Source: Apteryx mantelli
Taxonomy: Eukaryota; Chordata; Aves; Apterygiformes; Apterygidae
Direction of reading: 5' to 3'
Assembly (NCBI RefSeq): GCF_036417845.1
Contig: NC_089980.1
Location: forward strand, 43,584,501 to 43,648,500
DNA length: 64,000 nt
Under the pieces are notes generated by a model that was not told the origin of the DNA, made no database searches, and saw only the letters and a program-made list of their open reading frames with translations. Both the position numbers and the translations under genes were made by a program. The first letter of the stretch is position 1. Each line of letters begins with the position of its first letter. This document shows positions 52,013 to 64,000 of the stretch, in pieces.

Positions 52013-52271
52013 TTCAGTTCATAAACGATCCTCCATTTCGAGGACGAGAACATCAACCTATGGACAGGTCGACGGGCCTGAACCTCTTTCCTCCCCAAAA
52101 CAGGGACGCCTTTTTGGTAAGGTTTGTGCCTCCGACAACGTCGGATGTTACCCTGGGAAAAATACCATTGTTGAAAGCGCTTAATTATCAGTTTGAGCTC
52201 AGAAAAAGTAGAATTTGTTGCAGTAAGTGCATTTATCACCGGCAATCCTGAACCTGTTGATCTGTCGCTTT

Positions 52272-52277
52272 AATAAA
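52272..52277 (+). terminator. Polyadenylation signal of the LTR
   Basis: AATAAA lies 260 bp downstream of the TATA box and is followed by a T/GT-rich stretch (TTGTCTATTTTGATC), as expected for the R/U5 boundary. Confidence 0.6.
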
Positions 52278-52386
52278 TTGTCTATTTTGATCAACTCTGT
52301 GAACCTGACTCAGTGAAAACCCTTTTAGGAGGGCTCTGGCAGGCAAAGTTGATTACCCCTTGTCCTCCCTTCATGCGACAGTAACA

Positions 52387-52391
52387 ACATC
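52387..52391. repeat. Target-site duplication, right of the LTR
   Basis: ACATC directly after the TAACA end of the LTR; it pairs with 51693-51697. Confidence 0.65.
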
Positions 52392-55300
52392 TGTGTCACA
52401 ATTAGGCCTTTTGGTGTAGGGTGTTTGTGAGAGAGAAAAAATTCCACTACAGTCACTGCCAGCCAGACCTGCTTCCTGCTCATCACACCAGGATAGCTGC
52501 TGGAGGGAATGCAAAGATGGCAGAATAGTTGCTTTTGTCTCCTTTTCTTGGGTGGATACTCTAAGCAGACTTTTACCCAAGCATTGAGTCATTGTCTAAT
52601 GCTGTACAAGTATTCATAACTAATTTGTATTCCATGCTATTCTGATAAAGCAAACAAGTCATTCTATTTATGCACTGAAAGCTCTTTCCCAGCCTGGTTA
52701 TATTAATTTAAAGATGGTTAAGTTTGGCCCAAGACCATCAGATGTTCTTTAAATTAGAGGGAAAATGTGACTGTTGCGTTCATGATTGAATTAGCATGTG
52801 AAATTCATGATTATGATTATGATTATGTCAGTGGGATTATATTAAAACATTGGGCTTGTTTTTGACATGAGCTGTCACACACTGCGGGACTCTGACACGC
52901 TGTTGTCAAGACAGCCTGACAGGTTGCTGTGGGTTGCTTCGCTGTGAACGCCCTGGGAAACTTGCAGGACAGCCACCACAATCCACAGCCCCCTGGTATG
53001 TCACAGAGCACGCTGATACAGAACTGCTCTGCTCCAGTGTCATGTTGGTGCTTACCTGGATACCTCCACCTTCCCTCCCACAATATTTCTAGTTCTCTGT
53101 GCACAGCACCAGCAGTGCTCAGCCCTGACCCAGAGTTCCTTCTTGGGGGTGTCCTGTCGTTTTTCATGTAGTACTGCTGCAGACAGTACTGGAGCCTGTT
53201 TTGGGAGTGAAAAATGCCTATTGCATAGAGCTGAAAAGGCAGAGGGCAGTGTTCAGCCTTCCTCTTGCTACACCAAACTCAGCTCCACCATGCATGAATT
53301 TGCTTCAGTCTTTCATTCGGTTCAGGGAAAACCAAGCTCCAGCAATTGCATCCCATTGAGATCAATGTCAGGCACTCAAAGGCAGCTCTAACGTTCCGCA
53401 TCTGAGCAGGAACTCCCCAGTTTACATGGGGAAGGCACCTGACAGCATCCAGTGGGAGGCTGGGTTAGATCTCTGCTTGCTGCACAACAAATAAATGTAG
53501 GTTTATTTAGCTTTCAGCAGCCTTGGAGCTAGATCCAAGCTGCAGCTTCCTTTATGTAGCACTAGCGTTGGAGAAGGCTCTCAACAAATACTGAGGCTCT
53601 CGCCTGTGAGGCTCTTGCTACCTTTCTATCTCTGTCTCAATGCTGGGCTCAGAGCATATGAGGATCAACAGCTTGGACAGCATTCGCTGGAGACTCCCTC
53701 CACTGCATAGCAGGCAAGCTGGAGAGCTGGCATTCCCAGTGAGCTGACCTGGGTTTCTTTGGGATAATCTATGGGAAGTCAAGGGTCAAATGTAATAAAA
53801 GGGGGGTCTTTGGTGTTGTACCTGCCATGATCCGCAGCCCTTTTTGGCACAGGCAGGGAGGTTGCTATTTGTTAGAGCAACACTCATCTTTAGGGTCACA
53901 AGTACCTTCATGTGGTTCCTACATCAGTTAGCCGTTCACTTACTCAATCCCCATTAGTACGTGAAAACAGCACTGATCAAATTTCTCATACCTTGCATTC
54001 AGTGCAACGGCTGCCTCCTCTGGGGCACATTGACTGTCACATGCTGATACTGCCGGTTTGAAGCCCTTCATGACACAGATCCTTGCAGTATTCTGGACTT
54101 GCTTCTTTAGAGCTTAGTTTGACTGGTATCAGCACCCAGACGCAGCTCAGCTTTTAGAGCTAGTCTTTGTCAGAAATGGCTCCAGCTCAAGGAACTCACC
54201 CCAATGTAACTGCAGTATTAAACTATCTGAAATATACTTTTCTAAAGGTGTGCTTTGAAACAAAATCATTTTAGCCACATATTCCTTCCTTTCTGACAAC
54301 TCCTTTGCTCTACCTCTCAGGAACTCAGCATGTTTTATTTGTTTGAATTATAAGATCATTTTAATACTTTGTTTTTATTGTGCTCTGAATTGCTTCTATT
54401 GTTGTTCTACAGTGCCCCAAGTGTCCTGGCTGCAGAATGCTGTAAGTACAACTGGAAAATGGATTTACTGGTATTGCTAAATGGATAGAAGAAGTTCTGA
54501 ATATATGCATGAACACACATGCCAGAGTTCACATAAATAATCAGCAGGTACATACACACCCCTACATACACCAGGAAATTGAATTCATGCACTTGAACTG
54601 CCAGCAGACATCAAGGAAACATGTTGAAAAGTTCACCTCAGATTTTTCTCCCTTTGACTATTTGAGGCTAGTCTGAGTGCAGATCTGAGCTCATTCATTG
54701 CATCTCCTGGTTTCTGTAAAAGCTCTTCTTGCTTTTGTGTGGCCACCCCTAACCAAGAAAATGTTTTTCATTTCTGGTTTGCATAGGCTGTACCCACAAT
54801 GACAGGCATGTGGAAAATCTTGTTAAGCCAAATGAGTTTTTGGTCCTTTTGAGACAAAGCCTGGGGAAAAATGCTCATTAGTTTCTGGCAGCAATATATT
54901 CACAAATCCTGTTTTGAAACACCTTGGGCATTCTCTCACTTACTGTCTTCCTCCTGAAATATCTGCCCTGTGAGGCAGAAAAAAACAGATAATGGCCAAG
55001 TCACAGTGGGCCATGCACGTGGATACACAAGGAAAGACACTGAAAGTATATTCCTTTGATTCTGGACAAAAAGGAGGATTCGGTGAAGAAAATACGAGAC
55101 CCCTTTACTACTCTGGTGGTTGTTCTTGTAATTACAGTGATATTAGCAAAGAGTAGGGAGGGCGTCTGGAGCTTTTGTCCTTCCACAAGCAGATGATGCT
55201 AAAAGCTTAGCTCTGTGGAACAGTGAAACAGAGGTAAGTGAGGGGGAGAGAGACAGATTTTGATTAGACTTTATTCCTTTACTAATACTCCTGGTCCATG

Positions 55301-57252
55301 GCTTTTCAGATAGATTTTTTTTCAGGTACATGGCATTTGGCCTGTTTTCTCAGAAATCTTCAGATTGTTGCTCTCTCCAAAGTTTTGATCAGATTTGACT
55401 AGGAATGAAAGCACCAAGTCAAGGTGATCAATAGCAAGAAGAACACAGTTTATCTTTGGTTGCTAGACCTTGCTCCTTGCTTTTATTTTGTCTTGTCTTG
55501 ATTATTGCTATATATGGCTCTGCCTGCAAAAATTCAGTAGGAATTAAAGGTATATTCCACTGTCTTTGACTGAATTTTCTTGGACCCTGAGCAGCAGAAA
55601 AAGAGAAAATCCTGTGCTATCCCATTGTTCATTATCTTTAGTATGAAATGCCAGCTTGACTCAGTAGAGTCCATGACTGTTTCCCCATGAACATTTGCTC
55701 TCTAAAGCTTCTCAACAGCAAAGCACTAGCTACTGCTATTTTCACTGCTTTGTTACCTAAAATTATTTTATGAGGGCCCAAATGATAATATAACACAGGC
55801 ATCACTGCTGCTCTGTCTGTTCTAGCCCTGCTGCTTTTGCCACCATTGGTTGAGCTGCAGAAGTGGTAGCAGTGAAGGACAGTTTTAACAAAATAAAGGT
55901 CAGTGAAGCTCTATGAATATATTTGTCTACAGGTATATGTTTATGTTATGTTTATGCAACAAATATGTTGCACTATAAACTGAGTTTCCTTGCCCCCTTC
56001 TTTGCCTCAGCAAGTCAGCTCTTCCAAGCAACTAGATCCAGGAGATTTCCAGTCACAGCTGTATAGGTGGTTGATCTCTTCAACTGGTGGTGATGGGATC
56101 CATTTTCCTTCATGACAGTTAGAAAAAATTGTGGGTGGAGGAAGAACTAATAGTTTATTTCCAAGGTGGAGGAGCAGAAGTTTGAAGGTGAGTTGCTGTG
56201 TGTTCCTGCAGCTCCAAGCAAAAAGTTGCAAAGGTCCACATTTGTGTTGGAGATCTTGGCATGTGCCCCAGTCCCTTTTTCCAGTGTAGTCAGTGAACCA
56301 GTTGTTTTCATTAACATCTTGTAATAAATAAGCCAGCAGAGCTGAACAAAGAGTGGGTAATGCACATAAATATCTAGGATTTCATTCTTGGCCTTTTGTC
56401 TCTTGATTGAGGGCCTCTTGCTTATTAAATTATTAAAAAAATTGAATCACAGGACCTGAAAAGTATCTTAGTTGCTATATGTAAAAGGTGAAGTTGGATC
56501 GTTACCATTTCACCAGAAGAACCAGAGCACCCCAGGATTTTGGGGCTCTTTGCTAAGCATCTGAAGCATCATCTTCATTTCCCTGCATCTGGAATACTCC
56601 ATGTCCTGCCTTAGTTGGTGTACTTGCTCTCTATTTGCAGTACCCAGCTCTGCTTCTACGTGGCTTCCTTTGCAACTCAGGAGTGCTTGGACGTTTAACT
56701 GCAGCACCTCGCTTTGTTTCTGTAAACCCTGCCCCACAGCTGGAAGTCCCTAGTTAGCATCTGGGACAGGTCTTCTCTTAGCTGGAACACTTCATCCTAC
56801 AGGCAGGGAATTTTGTTCTAATCCCTAGCTAAATACAGAGTGTCCAACTTATCTGGCTAACTAATCATGGAACTTGGGCAGTAGTGCTCTTCTTTTCGCC
56901 TTGTTTTGGTCCAAAACAATTGACCATGCAGCGAGATCTCTTGGAGCTGGGCAATGTGTCCTGTTGCTTAGCATCTTTCCACATCAGGGGATAAAAAGTG
57001 ATGATGGCTGATTCTCAAGGAGAGCTGTTATCCCGATTTTGGCTGCTGAAATGGCTTCAAGTTTGGATCTCAAGGGTGGTAGAGGTTAAATGAATCAGCT
57101 CCCCAGATTTTCCACCAAATGAGCCTTAGAGGCAGCAGCCCAAATCCAATCCAGATGATAATTTTCTTTCATGATTTATTTCCCTTGCACATTTTTAGCT
57201 CTCATTATCCTCACCAGAAGTCCCTCTGGAACAGCAGCTTTCTATCCCTCAG
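52392..57252. other. Intergenic DNA, no gene recognised
   Basis: Apart from the short ATGATT repeat at 52806-52827, no gene or confident interspersed repeat was found. Open frames are short and overlap on both strands. Confidence 0.5.
52806..52827. repeat. (ATGATT)n microsatellite
   Basis: Three and a half units of ATGATT. Confidence 0.85.
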
Positions 57253-57310
57253 CTCCCTGTCTTATAGCAATGCTCTCGGTCTTACAACAGCTCTCTGTCT
57301 TATAACAACG
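57253..57310. repeat. Three tandem copies of an 18-20 bp unit
   Basis: Units starting CTCCCTGTCTTATAGCAATG (57253), CTCTCGGTCTTACAACAG (57273) and CTCTCTGTCTTATAACAACG (57291). Mismatches and a 2-base length change show that the array is not new. Confidence 0.8.
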
Positions 57311-57651
57311 CCTATGTCTGTGGCATACAAGCCCCATCTCCAAATATCCTTTTGTAACTCAACCCTGTAGGCTGGAGCTGAGGATTCACCAGCAAATAGA
57401 TAGTAGAGTTAAAAATGAGCCCAAGGATGGTCTGAACTAAATCTTTCAAAGCTTTCAGATCATGGTGCATTAATTAGCTAACAGACAGCTAAGCACTCTA
57501 GGTCATTGGTACCTCACACTGTAACTAGCTCTTTTCCTAGGCTAGGAGGTTTACATTAGCAGAAACTTGGGAGATAGTCATCTCTTATCTCTCTTGCAAA
57601 CTTTGCCATCAGTTTTGAATGTGACATTTGGTAATGTAGCAACAGTACAGC

Positions 57652-57706
57652 AAAAAAAAAAAAAAAAAAAAGGAAAGGAAAGAAAAGAAAAGAAAAAGGG
57701 AAAAAA
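57652..57706. repeat. Poly(A) plus purine (GGAAA/GAAAA) tract
   Basis: A20 followed by 35 bases made only of A and G. It may be the decayed poly(A) end of an unrecognised retroposon or simple expansion. Confidence 0.85.
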
Positions 57707-58664
57707 CCTCTCAGACTCCAGAGAAGAATAGCTCCTGCCTTTTCCCTTTGTATCCACTGCTGAGCTATTTGAAAAGAGCAGGAGATAAGTAGCCTTATGA
57801 CTACTACAGATTAACAGGCTCTGAGGTACCGAACACAGATTGCTGCTGCTGGGAATATAATGGCTATTGAAATTCACATTTATACAGACATTTCCGTGGT
57901 GACACTGCAAAGAGCAGGGTGTATGGAAGGCTACAGACCATAAATGCTGAGGCCATGCAAAATAACACATGGAGCAAAAACCCTGTCACTGAGAAGCAAC
58001 AGGGTGCTGACCAGTCCTTGCCATGTAGGAGACCCTTTCTGACCGCAGGTTATGGATCTTCCTCAGAGACAAAGGATACACTGAAGCTTGGAAAATTCCT
58101 GCCAGAGGCTTTCTGCAAGAGAGGGCACGTGAGTCCCTGACCCTCAGTGCTGAGGGGCAAACTGCAATAAGATGTCCGCTGTCCGGCCAGGCTTTCTGAG
58201 GCAGATAATAGGCACTGAGTGACTTCTTCTGCCGGGTGAGCCAGGGAGGCTCTGGAGGATAAAGGTACAATGCAGGTTTTGGCTTCTCTTACAGCCTTTG
58301 TTTTTGCTTACTGTTCATTTTGCACAACTGATTGAATGGTGATGGGGCTCTGTGCAACAGGTGCTGGGGCTTGGCACTGCTGCAGTGACATGTGGTGCTG
58401 TTGTCCTTGATGCATGGGCTACAATGTGCCATGGCATTGCTTTTCAAGACATGTATCAGAAAGTGCAGGCAGGGTTTGCTCAAGGCTGGCTAAGGCAAGA
58501 TTTTTTTTGCTTTCCTTGCTTTGGAATGTGAAAGACTCAGAAACAGCTGCATTGGGCTTGCACCAGGACAATGATATTATTAATTCTTAGCCATTCACTG
58601 CAATGGAAATCAGAATGCATTCTGCACTTGAGTGAATTCAGCTTTCCTCCTCTCCTGAGATGTA

Positions 58665-58828
58665 AGGTCAGTATTACTGTTCTTGTGCTATGGCTGGGGA
58701 AATGGAGGTACTGAGAAGGAAAGTGCTTTTTCCACAGTCGTCCGAAAGATCAAGGACAGACTTGGGAAGAAAACACAGATATCCTTTCTCTCAGTCTCCT
58801 GGTCTAACCCCTAGACATGCTGTTTCCC
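58665..58828 (-). repeat. MIR-like SINE, antisense, with tRNA-related end
   Basis: On the plus strand: GGGGAAATGGAGGTACTGAG, AAGGAAAGTGCTTTTTCCAC, AAGGACAGACTTGGGAAGAA, then CAGTCTCCTGGTCTAACCCC and TAGACATGCTGTTTCC. This is the reverse complement of core plus tRNA-like head (consensus ggggaaactgaggcacagag...gtcctgactcccagtgctttaaccactagaccatgctgcc). The element reads on the minus strand and keeps its 5' head. Confidence 0.75.
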
Positions 58829-61800
58829 AGTAAAGAGACAAATCAGTTCTTTGTGAATGTCCTGAAAGTGTACAACATCTACACCCACAAAATCTGAACA
58901 CCTTCCAAACTTTCACTGTGTTGTCATTCCAGCATCCCTGTGAGGGAAGTCCTGGAGTGCCTCTTTTACAGCTAAGGAATGCAGGGGGTTTAAGGCATGT
59001 TTCATTGCCTTTGTTTTGAAGAAATCCAAAGTTATATAGAAAGCTGGACAGGTCTAAATGATGCCTGTGCAAGTTCCAAAAGAAAGCACTGGAATACCCT
59101 GACTTTGGGTATTCAGTTGCAGAAACCTTAATAGTTCCTCTGCTGGGGGAGAGGGGCAAACTTTCATCCAAACTGTCAGGTTTGCACCTCCCTGGAGAGC
59201 AAAATTTGCACATAGTTTGTTAGTTCTCAGTTATATCCACACATTTATCTCTGGCTGCTGCTGTTACTCAGCAGGAAGGTGGGATGTTGATTTTCATCTC
59301 TCATGCTTTTGATTAACTGATCCCCAAGGAAGAAAGGGATTACAAACCATACCTGCAGGCTCCCAAGGATATGTCCTAGAGAGGGCTGTTGCTCCTCCCA
59401 CCCCCATCCAACAGCATCCTATATTCTAAGTGCAGGGAGTTTTCTGAGCAAGAGCAAATGGTTTCGACTTGTGTGATGATTTTGTGATATACTTATCCCA
59501 TCAGAAAAACGTGTCTGGATCATGGGGTGCTCAGTGCTAGATGAGCAGGGGGTGTAAGTCACCACCGAGAAGCACTGGCACAGGTATATGGAGGTGGCAC
59601 TGGAATACCACTGTGGCCTGAAGGTCAGAAGTGAGGGCTGTTGGCAAATTTTTGTGTGATAGATTTTGGTAGCCAAATACCTTTATTGAAAGAGGCATGC
59701 CCTTACTGCATTGGAGACATAACACTCAAGGCAACCTCATGGTGTCAGGGGAGCCAGAGGTTCTTCTAAAATTGCTCAAATTCAATATCAAACAACTAAA
59801 GGTTAAAAATAACTCCACGGCTTTGTCTATTCCTCTCTCTAAGTAAATGTTTACTTTCTTTGTTTCTATGCTAGTGACACTGGCCAAGTCAAGACAGACA
59901 ACTCAGACAAGGCAGAACTAAATGAGTTATTGCTTTAGACCCCAGGGTCACACAGAGCACATGGACATGAGGCAACAAGCACATAACTTATTTTTACTGG
60001 AGAGAGACCATAGAAATGATCCCCAGGCCTACAAATGGAAAGATCCAGTTCCATAAACATTAAGGCCACCAGGCTGTCTTATTAAGGTCAGATCTAGTAT
60101 GTCGTGTTGAACGTAATTATTCCACTGCTTATAATTTCAGTACATTTGATTCTGAATAGAGAATGAGGCAATTTTCTTCTGGGGATAAGAGAAATGTATG
60201 CCTTTGCAGCACATGAGACACAATCACTTTCAGACTGGCCAGCTTTATTTCCTCCTGATGAGACACTGACTCCCCGGGGAATAAGCTGAAACAGTATTTT
60301 CAACAGAGAGGGCAAAATGCAAAGAACGAAGTATTTCTGCTCTCAGGGGTGCTGTGTTTGGATGGTGGCCTGTTGCTAAGTGGCCCCATGGGAACAGTTT
60401 CCAAAAGGATCATAGTTCTGTGTCTGGGGATTTTCATTCCCTTTAGACTTCTTTCATCTCTTCATTCAAATCCTAATGCTGAGATTGACCCTGTAAGCTA
60501 TAAGTTGCCCTCAGCTACCATTCTTCCCACTTTAAAAGAGGGGTTGATAGGAACATTAAAAAAAAGAACTCTTCAGACCTGGCAAATTTTGTCATTAGGT
60601 AAGTGTAAAATATGCTTTTTAAAAATTTCTTTTTCAAGTGAATGGAATTGGATTCTTTGTTGCCTTGCGCTTAACACTGAAATGTATCCTTGTGCCAAAC
60701 GCTTACAACACACTGCCAAGTCCAAAGAGTAGCATTTTGTATGTTCTTTGTTCAGGTATGAATGCCTGTGCAAGGTGCAAAGCAAGACTACCTCAGATGC
60801 TACAATAATCCCCAATCAGAGAATGTTACAGTAGCAAAGGCTGAAGCAGGGTAGCACATTTCCTTAGGTCTTCTGCCTCTTGTGTGAAAACAGGATCACT
60901 AAAACTGAACATAATCCTCACACTGCAAAACTGACATAAATGCAGAAAGCTACTAAGGGGAAAATACTACTTCCTGGGGCCTTGCTCACTTTCAACCTGC
61001 AAATATAATTAAAATTTTCAAAGGCTGGGCCCATGTAGGAATTATAACCTTGTGTCCTATGATCACCTATAACTTGCAGAATGGACAAGCAAAGAATTCT
61101 GTATGTAGTTATAGATAAAATACCTGTTACAACTGATCCAACCCAATACTTGCATTTCATGCCTTAAATGGAATGAAGGGTCTTTGTTATCCAGTGGTTC
61201 TAAATGTTCTGTTTTTCTAACTGGTTTCTAGTCCTACAAAATGCTCTGGGTGACAGCAGTGTTGACAGCAGTGAGCCCTCCCTTAAGAATTACCTTCAGA
61301 GCAAGTGCCAAAGAGCACTCTGTGTTATTGTCATGTAGGAGCTGGGGCTCAGGTTAGTAAGAAGAGAGATACTCTGAGGGGAACAAGAGGAAGTCGCTGT
61401 TGTGGAAACCCCCTGGAATGTGTATTTCCTACTTCTGCAAGCAAAGTTATCTCCCTCTGGTGTCCTCAGAGGGACATGTATATACCATCTGCCAGTACAA
61501 ATCTGGCATTCTTGCTGGCACAGGTTCTTCAATTGTTTGGTGTTGTGGGTTATTTTCCTTAAGAAAATGAGTGTGATCCTGCCTCCGCTAAGGGGTGGCT
61601 GGTGCTAACAGTCCCCAGTGGTTTTGTGGAAAAACAGCCTACAAAGGACAAAGCCAGCTGTAGTTACCCTGGGCAGCACTGGTCAGGACTATTAGGGTGT
61701 CTCTAGTTTTCCTTTCAGCTCCTTACAGCAGAGACAAACAGACCTGCAAAGAACAGCTTCCATGTCTAGACTGGCTGGTTCTCAGGTGGAGGAAGGTCCT

Positions 61801-63125
61801 CTGTCACGCTTAGATCCTCTTAGAAAAGCAAGGGCATCTCCTCTCCTGAGCTTATCTCTGCTTTGCCCACAGACTTCTTTCCTTGCCTCATGCTATACTG
61901 AGCCAGCAGCACATGCAGGTAGAATACTGCAGTTATCATCAGGAAAGTGATACCAAGCCCCCCACTTTGGTCTAGGAGAAATGGAAACTTTTAATGAATT
62001 TTATCTGGGATTCCTCTCACTCATTTACTCAGTGTTAGTGATGAAGGTGCTTCCTGCTGCCCTTTTCAATGGGAAAGCAAAGTAAATTCTTCTGCCCTCA
62101 GTTCTTTTCACAGCAAGCAGAAATCTGTGTTAACAAAGTAGTTATATTCTGCTACTTCTTGAAAAACAGTAGCTTTCTAACTGAGCTTGTCCATACAGCA
62201 GCAAAGACTGAATTTCACCTCTGCTTCTCAGGCTCCTGATCTGAAAGAGCTCCCAATCTGTAGCTCTAAGCTCAGTGTGTTAACTCTAGGGCTGCTTCTT
62301 CACCTAATCCACTGAGGAGGAAGGTACTGGCTCTAACTTTGCATTGAGAAATGGGGAGGCTGTAGTGAGGCTGCTTGAGGACAGGTCTCCAGTTATAGAG
62401 AAACTCCCCCAGCTCTAATTGTTGAATTGGGATCCTGTGATTTCTATAAAAGTGCAACATCAAATTACTGCTAAACCCCTTAATTAGGTGGTGATGGGAT
62501 TCACCAAAAATATCACTATCTACCACAAGGAGCTGCTGTGCTTGACTCAGTCTGTAACCTCTGTGGAGATCAACTGGCATTTAGTTTTGATCACTGCAGA
62601 AAAGGGAGGCTGGTTTTGCAGCAGTGACTGACTTAACTGATGTGTGTGAAAATATTACTAAAATGCAAAAATGTCTCTCCAAATGGGTTTTGCTTTGCCG
62701 CTTAAAAATCCCATGTAAATGATGCACAAAGGATTTGGAACGGGGGAAGCTATCAGAGATAATAATAAACTTTGAATAGGAACTAGTCAAGTTTCACTCA
62801 GTGGGATTAAGACTCAGTCATGTCTCATTTAGGAGTGTAGTATTAAGTCATCCTTCAGATATGACAAGGTTTATGTTTTCCCTGAGTTGTTTTCAAATGA
62901 GGAGGGAAATCTCAATTAATTTAAATTTTCATTTGTTGTCATTGATGCCTCCACAGGTTTGCTGTCATGTTGAGAGTTCAGGCTGATGCCATAACCTGGC
63001 CAGTTACAGCAGCAGTGATGGATGTAGGATTATCATTGATGAGGGATCAATAGGCACCAAAGCAGGGTGCCCAGCACGGGAGGGATTGTCTGAGGAAGAG
63101 GCACTGATACGAGTGGGGCAAGTGT
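58829..63125. other. Intergenic DNA, no gene recognised
   Basis: No exon seen. A weak second MIR-like trace at about 58920-58990 (CATCCCTGTGAGGGAAG, then CTTTTACAGCTAAGGAATGC) and another at about 59940-59960 (CCCAGGGTCACACAG) may be old SINE cores, but each is too short to be sure. Confidence 0.45.
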
Positions 63126-63165
63126 CCCGTCCCGTCCCCATCCCCATCCCCCCCCCCCCCCCCCC
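63126..63165. repeat. C-rich tract ending in C18
   Basis: Two CCCGT and two CCCCAT units lead into an uninterrupted C18 (63148-63165). The complementary strand is quadruplex-prone, and the length is likely to vary. Confidence 0.9.
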
Positions 63166-64000
63166 AATTCGGTGGGAGTTAGTAATGGCACCATAGAAAG
63201 GGAACTTTCACCTAGGGGAAATTCTTTTCTTTTCATTTCACCTTTTTCAGTCACACCAGCTGCTAGAAACAAAATTATAACTATACATGGAAAAGACCAA
63301 CTCATTATCCCTCTAGCTACCTCTGTGCAGAGTAGCTATCAAACTGAATCCCTGTATCTCAAAAAATGTGGTTCCCACCCCTTTTCTTGGGATTATGTCC
63401 CCTGGCTTGGCAGATCTCTATTACCAGCTCTTTTTTGCCTGATATCTCATTTACATATCCTCTGCGGGATTCCAGGATCTTGTTTTTACAGTCCATCTAA
63501 GTAGATGAGTCAGAGAACTCACTTGTAATGTAGCTGGAATGTATAACGTGGATGAGTCCTAACTGTGTTACAACTGGATTCACTGATTTATTTGCCTTGG
63601 CACAGTACAGATATATTACTACATTTAGGCACCATTTATACTGTTCCTTTTCATCTGTGCCATATACAGTATTCAAATATGTATAGGCAGTTATCTTGCC
63701 CTGCTTAGGTGTCTCTTTACAAAATTCAGCTTCAGCAAACCTGTGGTCACTTACTACAGTATCCATGTTGTTATTATTATCCTAAAGATTGTGACATTTA
63801 GAGATTTACTGCACTAGTGGGATGGGGTCTGACCATCCTTCTCTTGTAGCAGAGGGATGTACCACCAAACTCAAGATACCTCCAATCATTACTATCATTC
63901 CTTTCATCAATATTTGTAATTTGAAACGAATTCACTGGGATTGTCTTTGCTTAGGTTGTGTCTTCAGGATATCCAAACATCCCTCTGAAATGTCTCCCAT
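63166..64000. other. Intergenic DNA, nothing identified
   Basis: No gene recognised up to the right edge. An 89-codon minus frame (63497-63766) has no known domain. Confidence 0.45.

Larger units (their letters stand above)
51698..52386 (+). mobile_element. Solo LTR of an endogenous retrovirus
   Basis: A 689-bp unit begins TGTGGG and ends GTAACA, so it has the TG...CA ends of retroviral LTRs. It is flanked on both sides by ACATC (51693-51697 and 52387-52391), a 5-bp target-site duplication. Inside, in the right order for a plus-strand LTR, are a TATA box at 52007-52012 and an AATAAA at 52272-52277, which bound a plausible U3, R and U5. It is richer in CpG than its surroundings, so it is probably younger than the other repeats. 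No internal gag, pol or env sequence and no second LTR are present, so it is a recombination remnant. The family cannot be named from sequence alone. Short open frames within it are not genes. Confidence 0.75.

Noticed and set aside
58920..58990. Second MIR-like core near the confident copy at 58665-58828
   Set aside because: Only two short blocks match; it may be chance.
1..64000. CRISPR arrays, tRNA or rRNA genes, prokaryotic operons and mitochondrial insertions
   Set aside because: No regularly spaced repeats, no cloverleaf-compatible conserved boxes outside degraded SINEs, and no operon-like packing were seen.

Overview
This is vertebrate, almost certainly sauropsid, nuclear DNA: a bird, crocodilian or turtle. 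The evidence is one unmistakable vertebrate exon, a large promoter CpG island, long non-coding flanks, degraded CR1 and L2 LINE pieces, MIR-like CORE-SINEs, and no sign of mammalian Alu or L1. I cannot choose the class with certainty. The sparse, mostly old repeats fit a bird or a slowly evolving reptile.

The only protein-coding exon I can support is the first coding exon of ZFAND3 (AN1-type zinc finger protein 3) on the minus strand at 21423-21493. It begins MGDAGSERSK, ends RCPCGFW, and stops at a GTAAGC splice donor. Everything to its left (1-21422) is read as the 5' part of ZFAND3 intron 1. No exon 2 was found, so the gene continues beyond the left edge. The intron is AT-rich and holds one CR1 3' end, a G-quadruplex-prone tract and a few simple repeats.

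The ZFAND3 promoter lies in a CpG island at about 20770-22450. Near the gene it has E2F-like and AP-1-like sites. About 600 bp upstream of the ATG is a compact NF-Y/NRF1/ETS cluster, followed on the plus strand by an early polyadenylation signal, as expected for a divergent promoter with a short upstream RNA. A second small CpG-rich patch at 23290-23545 is separate. It carries a perfect CRE, four MYB cores (two fused in a 10-bp palindrome) and a plus-strand splice donor. This looks like the start of a distinct, possibly germline-biased, non-coding transcript and is the most interesting regulatory signal in the window.

From 23.6 to 64 kb I see intergenic DNA upstream of ZFAND3; in mammals MDGA1 lies on that side. 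It contains CR1 and L2 remnants, several MIR-like SINEs that share a recognisable 3' tail, a near-palindromic MITE-like element, and a 689-bp solo LTR with matching 5-bp target-site duplications, a TATA box and a poly(A) signal. Short tandem repeats are scattered through the region. No RNA gene, CRISPR array or prokaryotic element was seen. Long open frames in the CpG island and elsewhere look like composition or chance effects.
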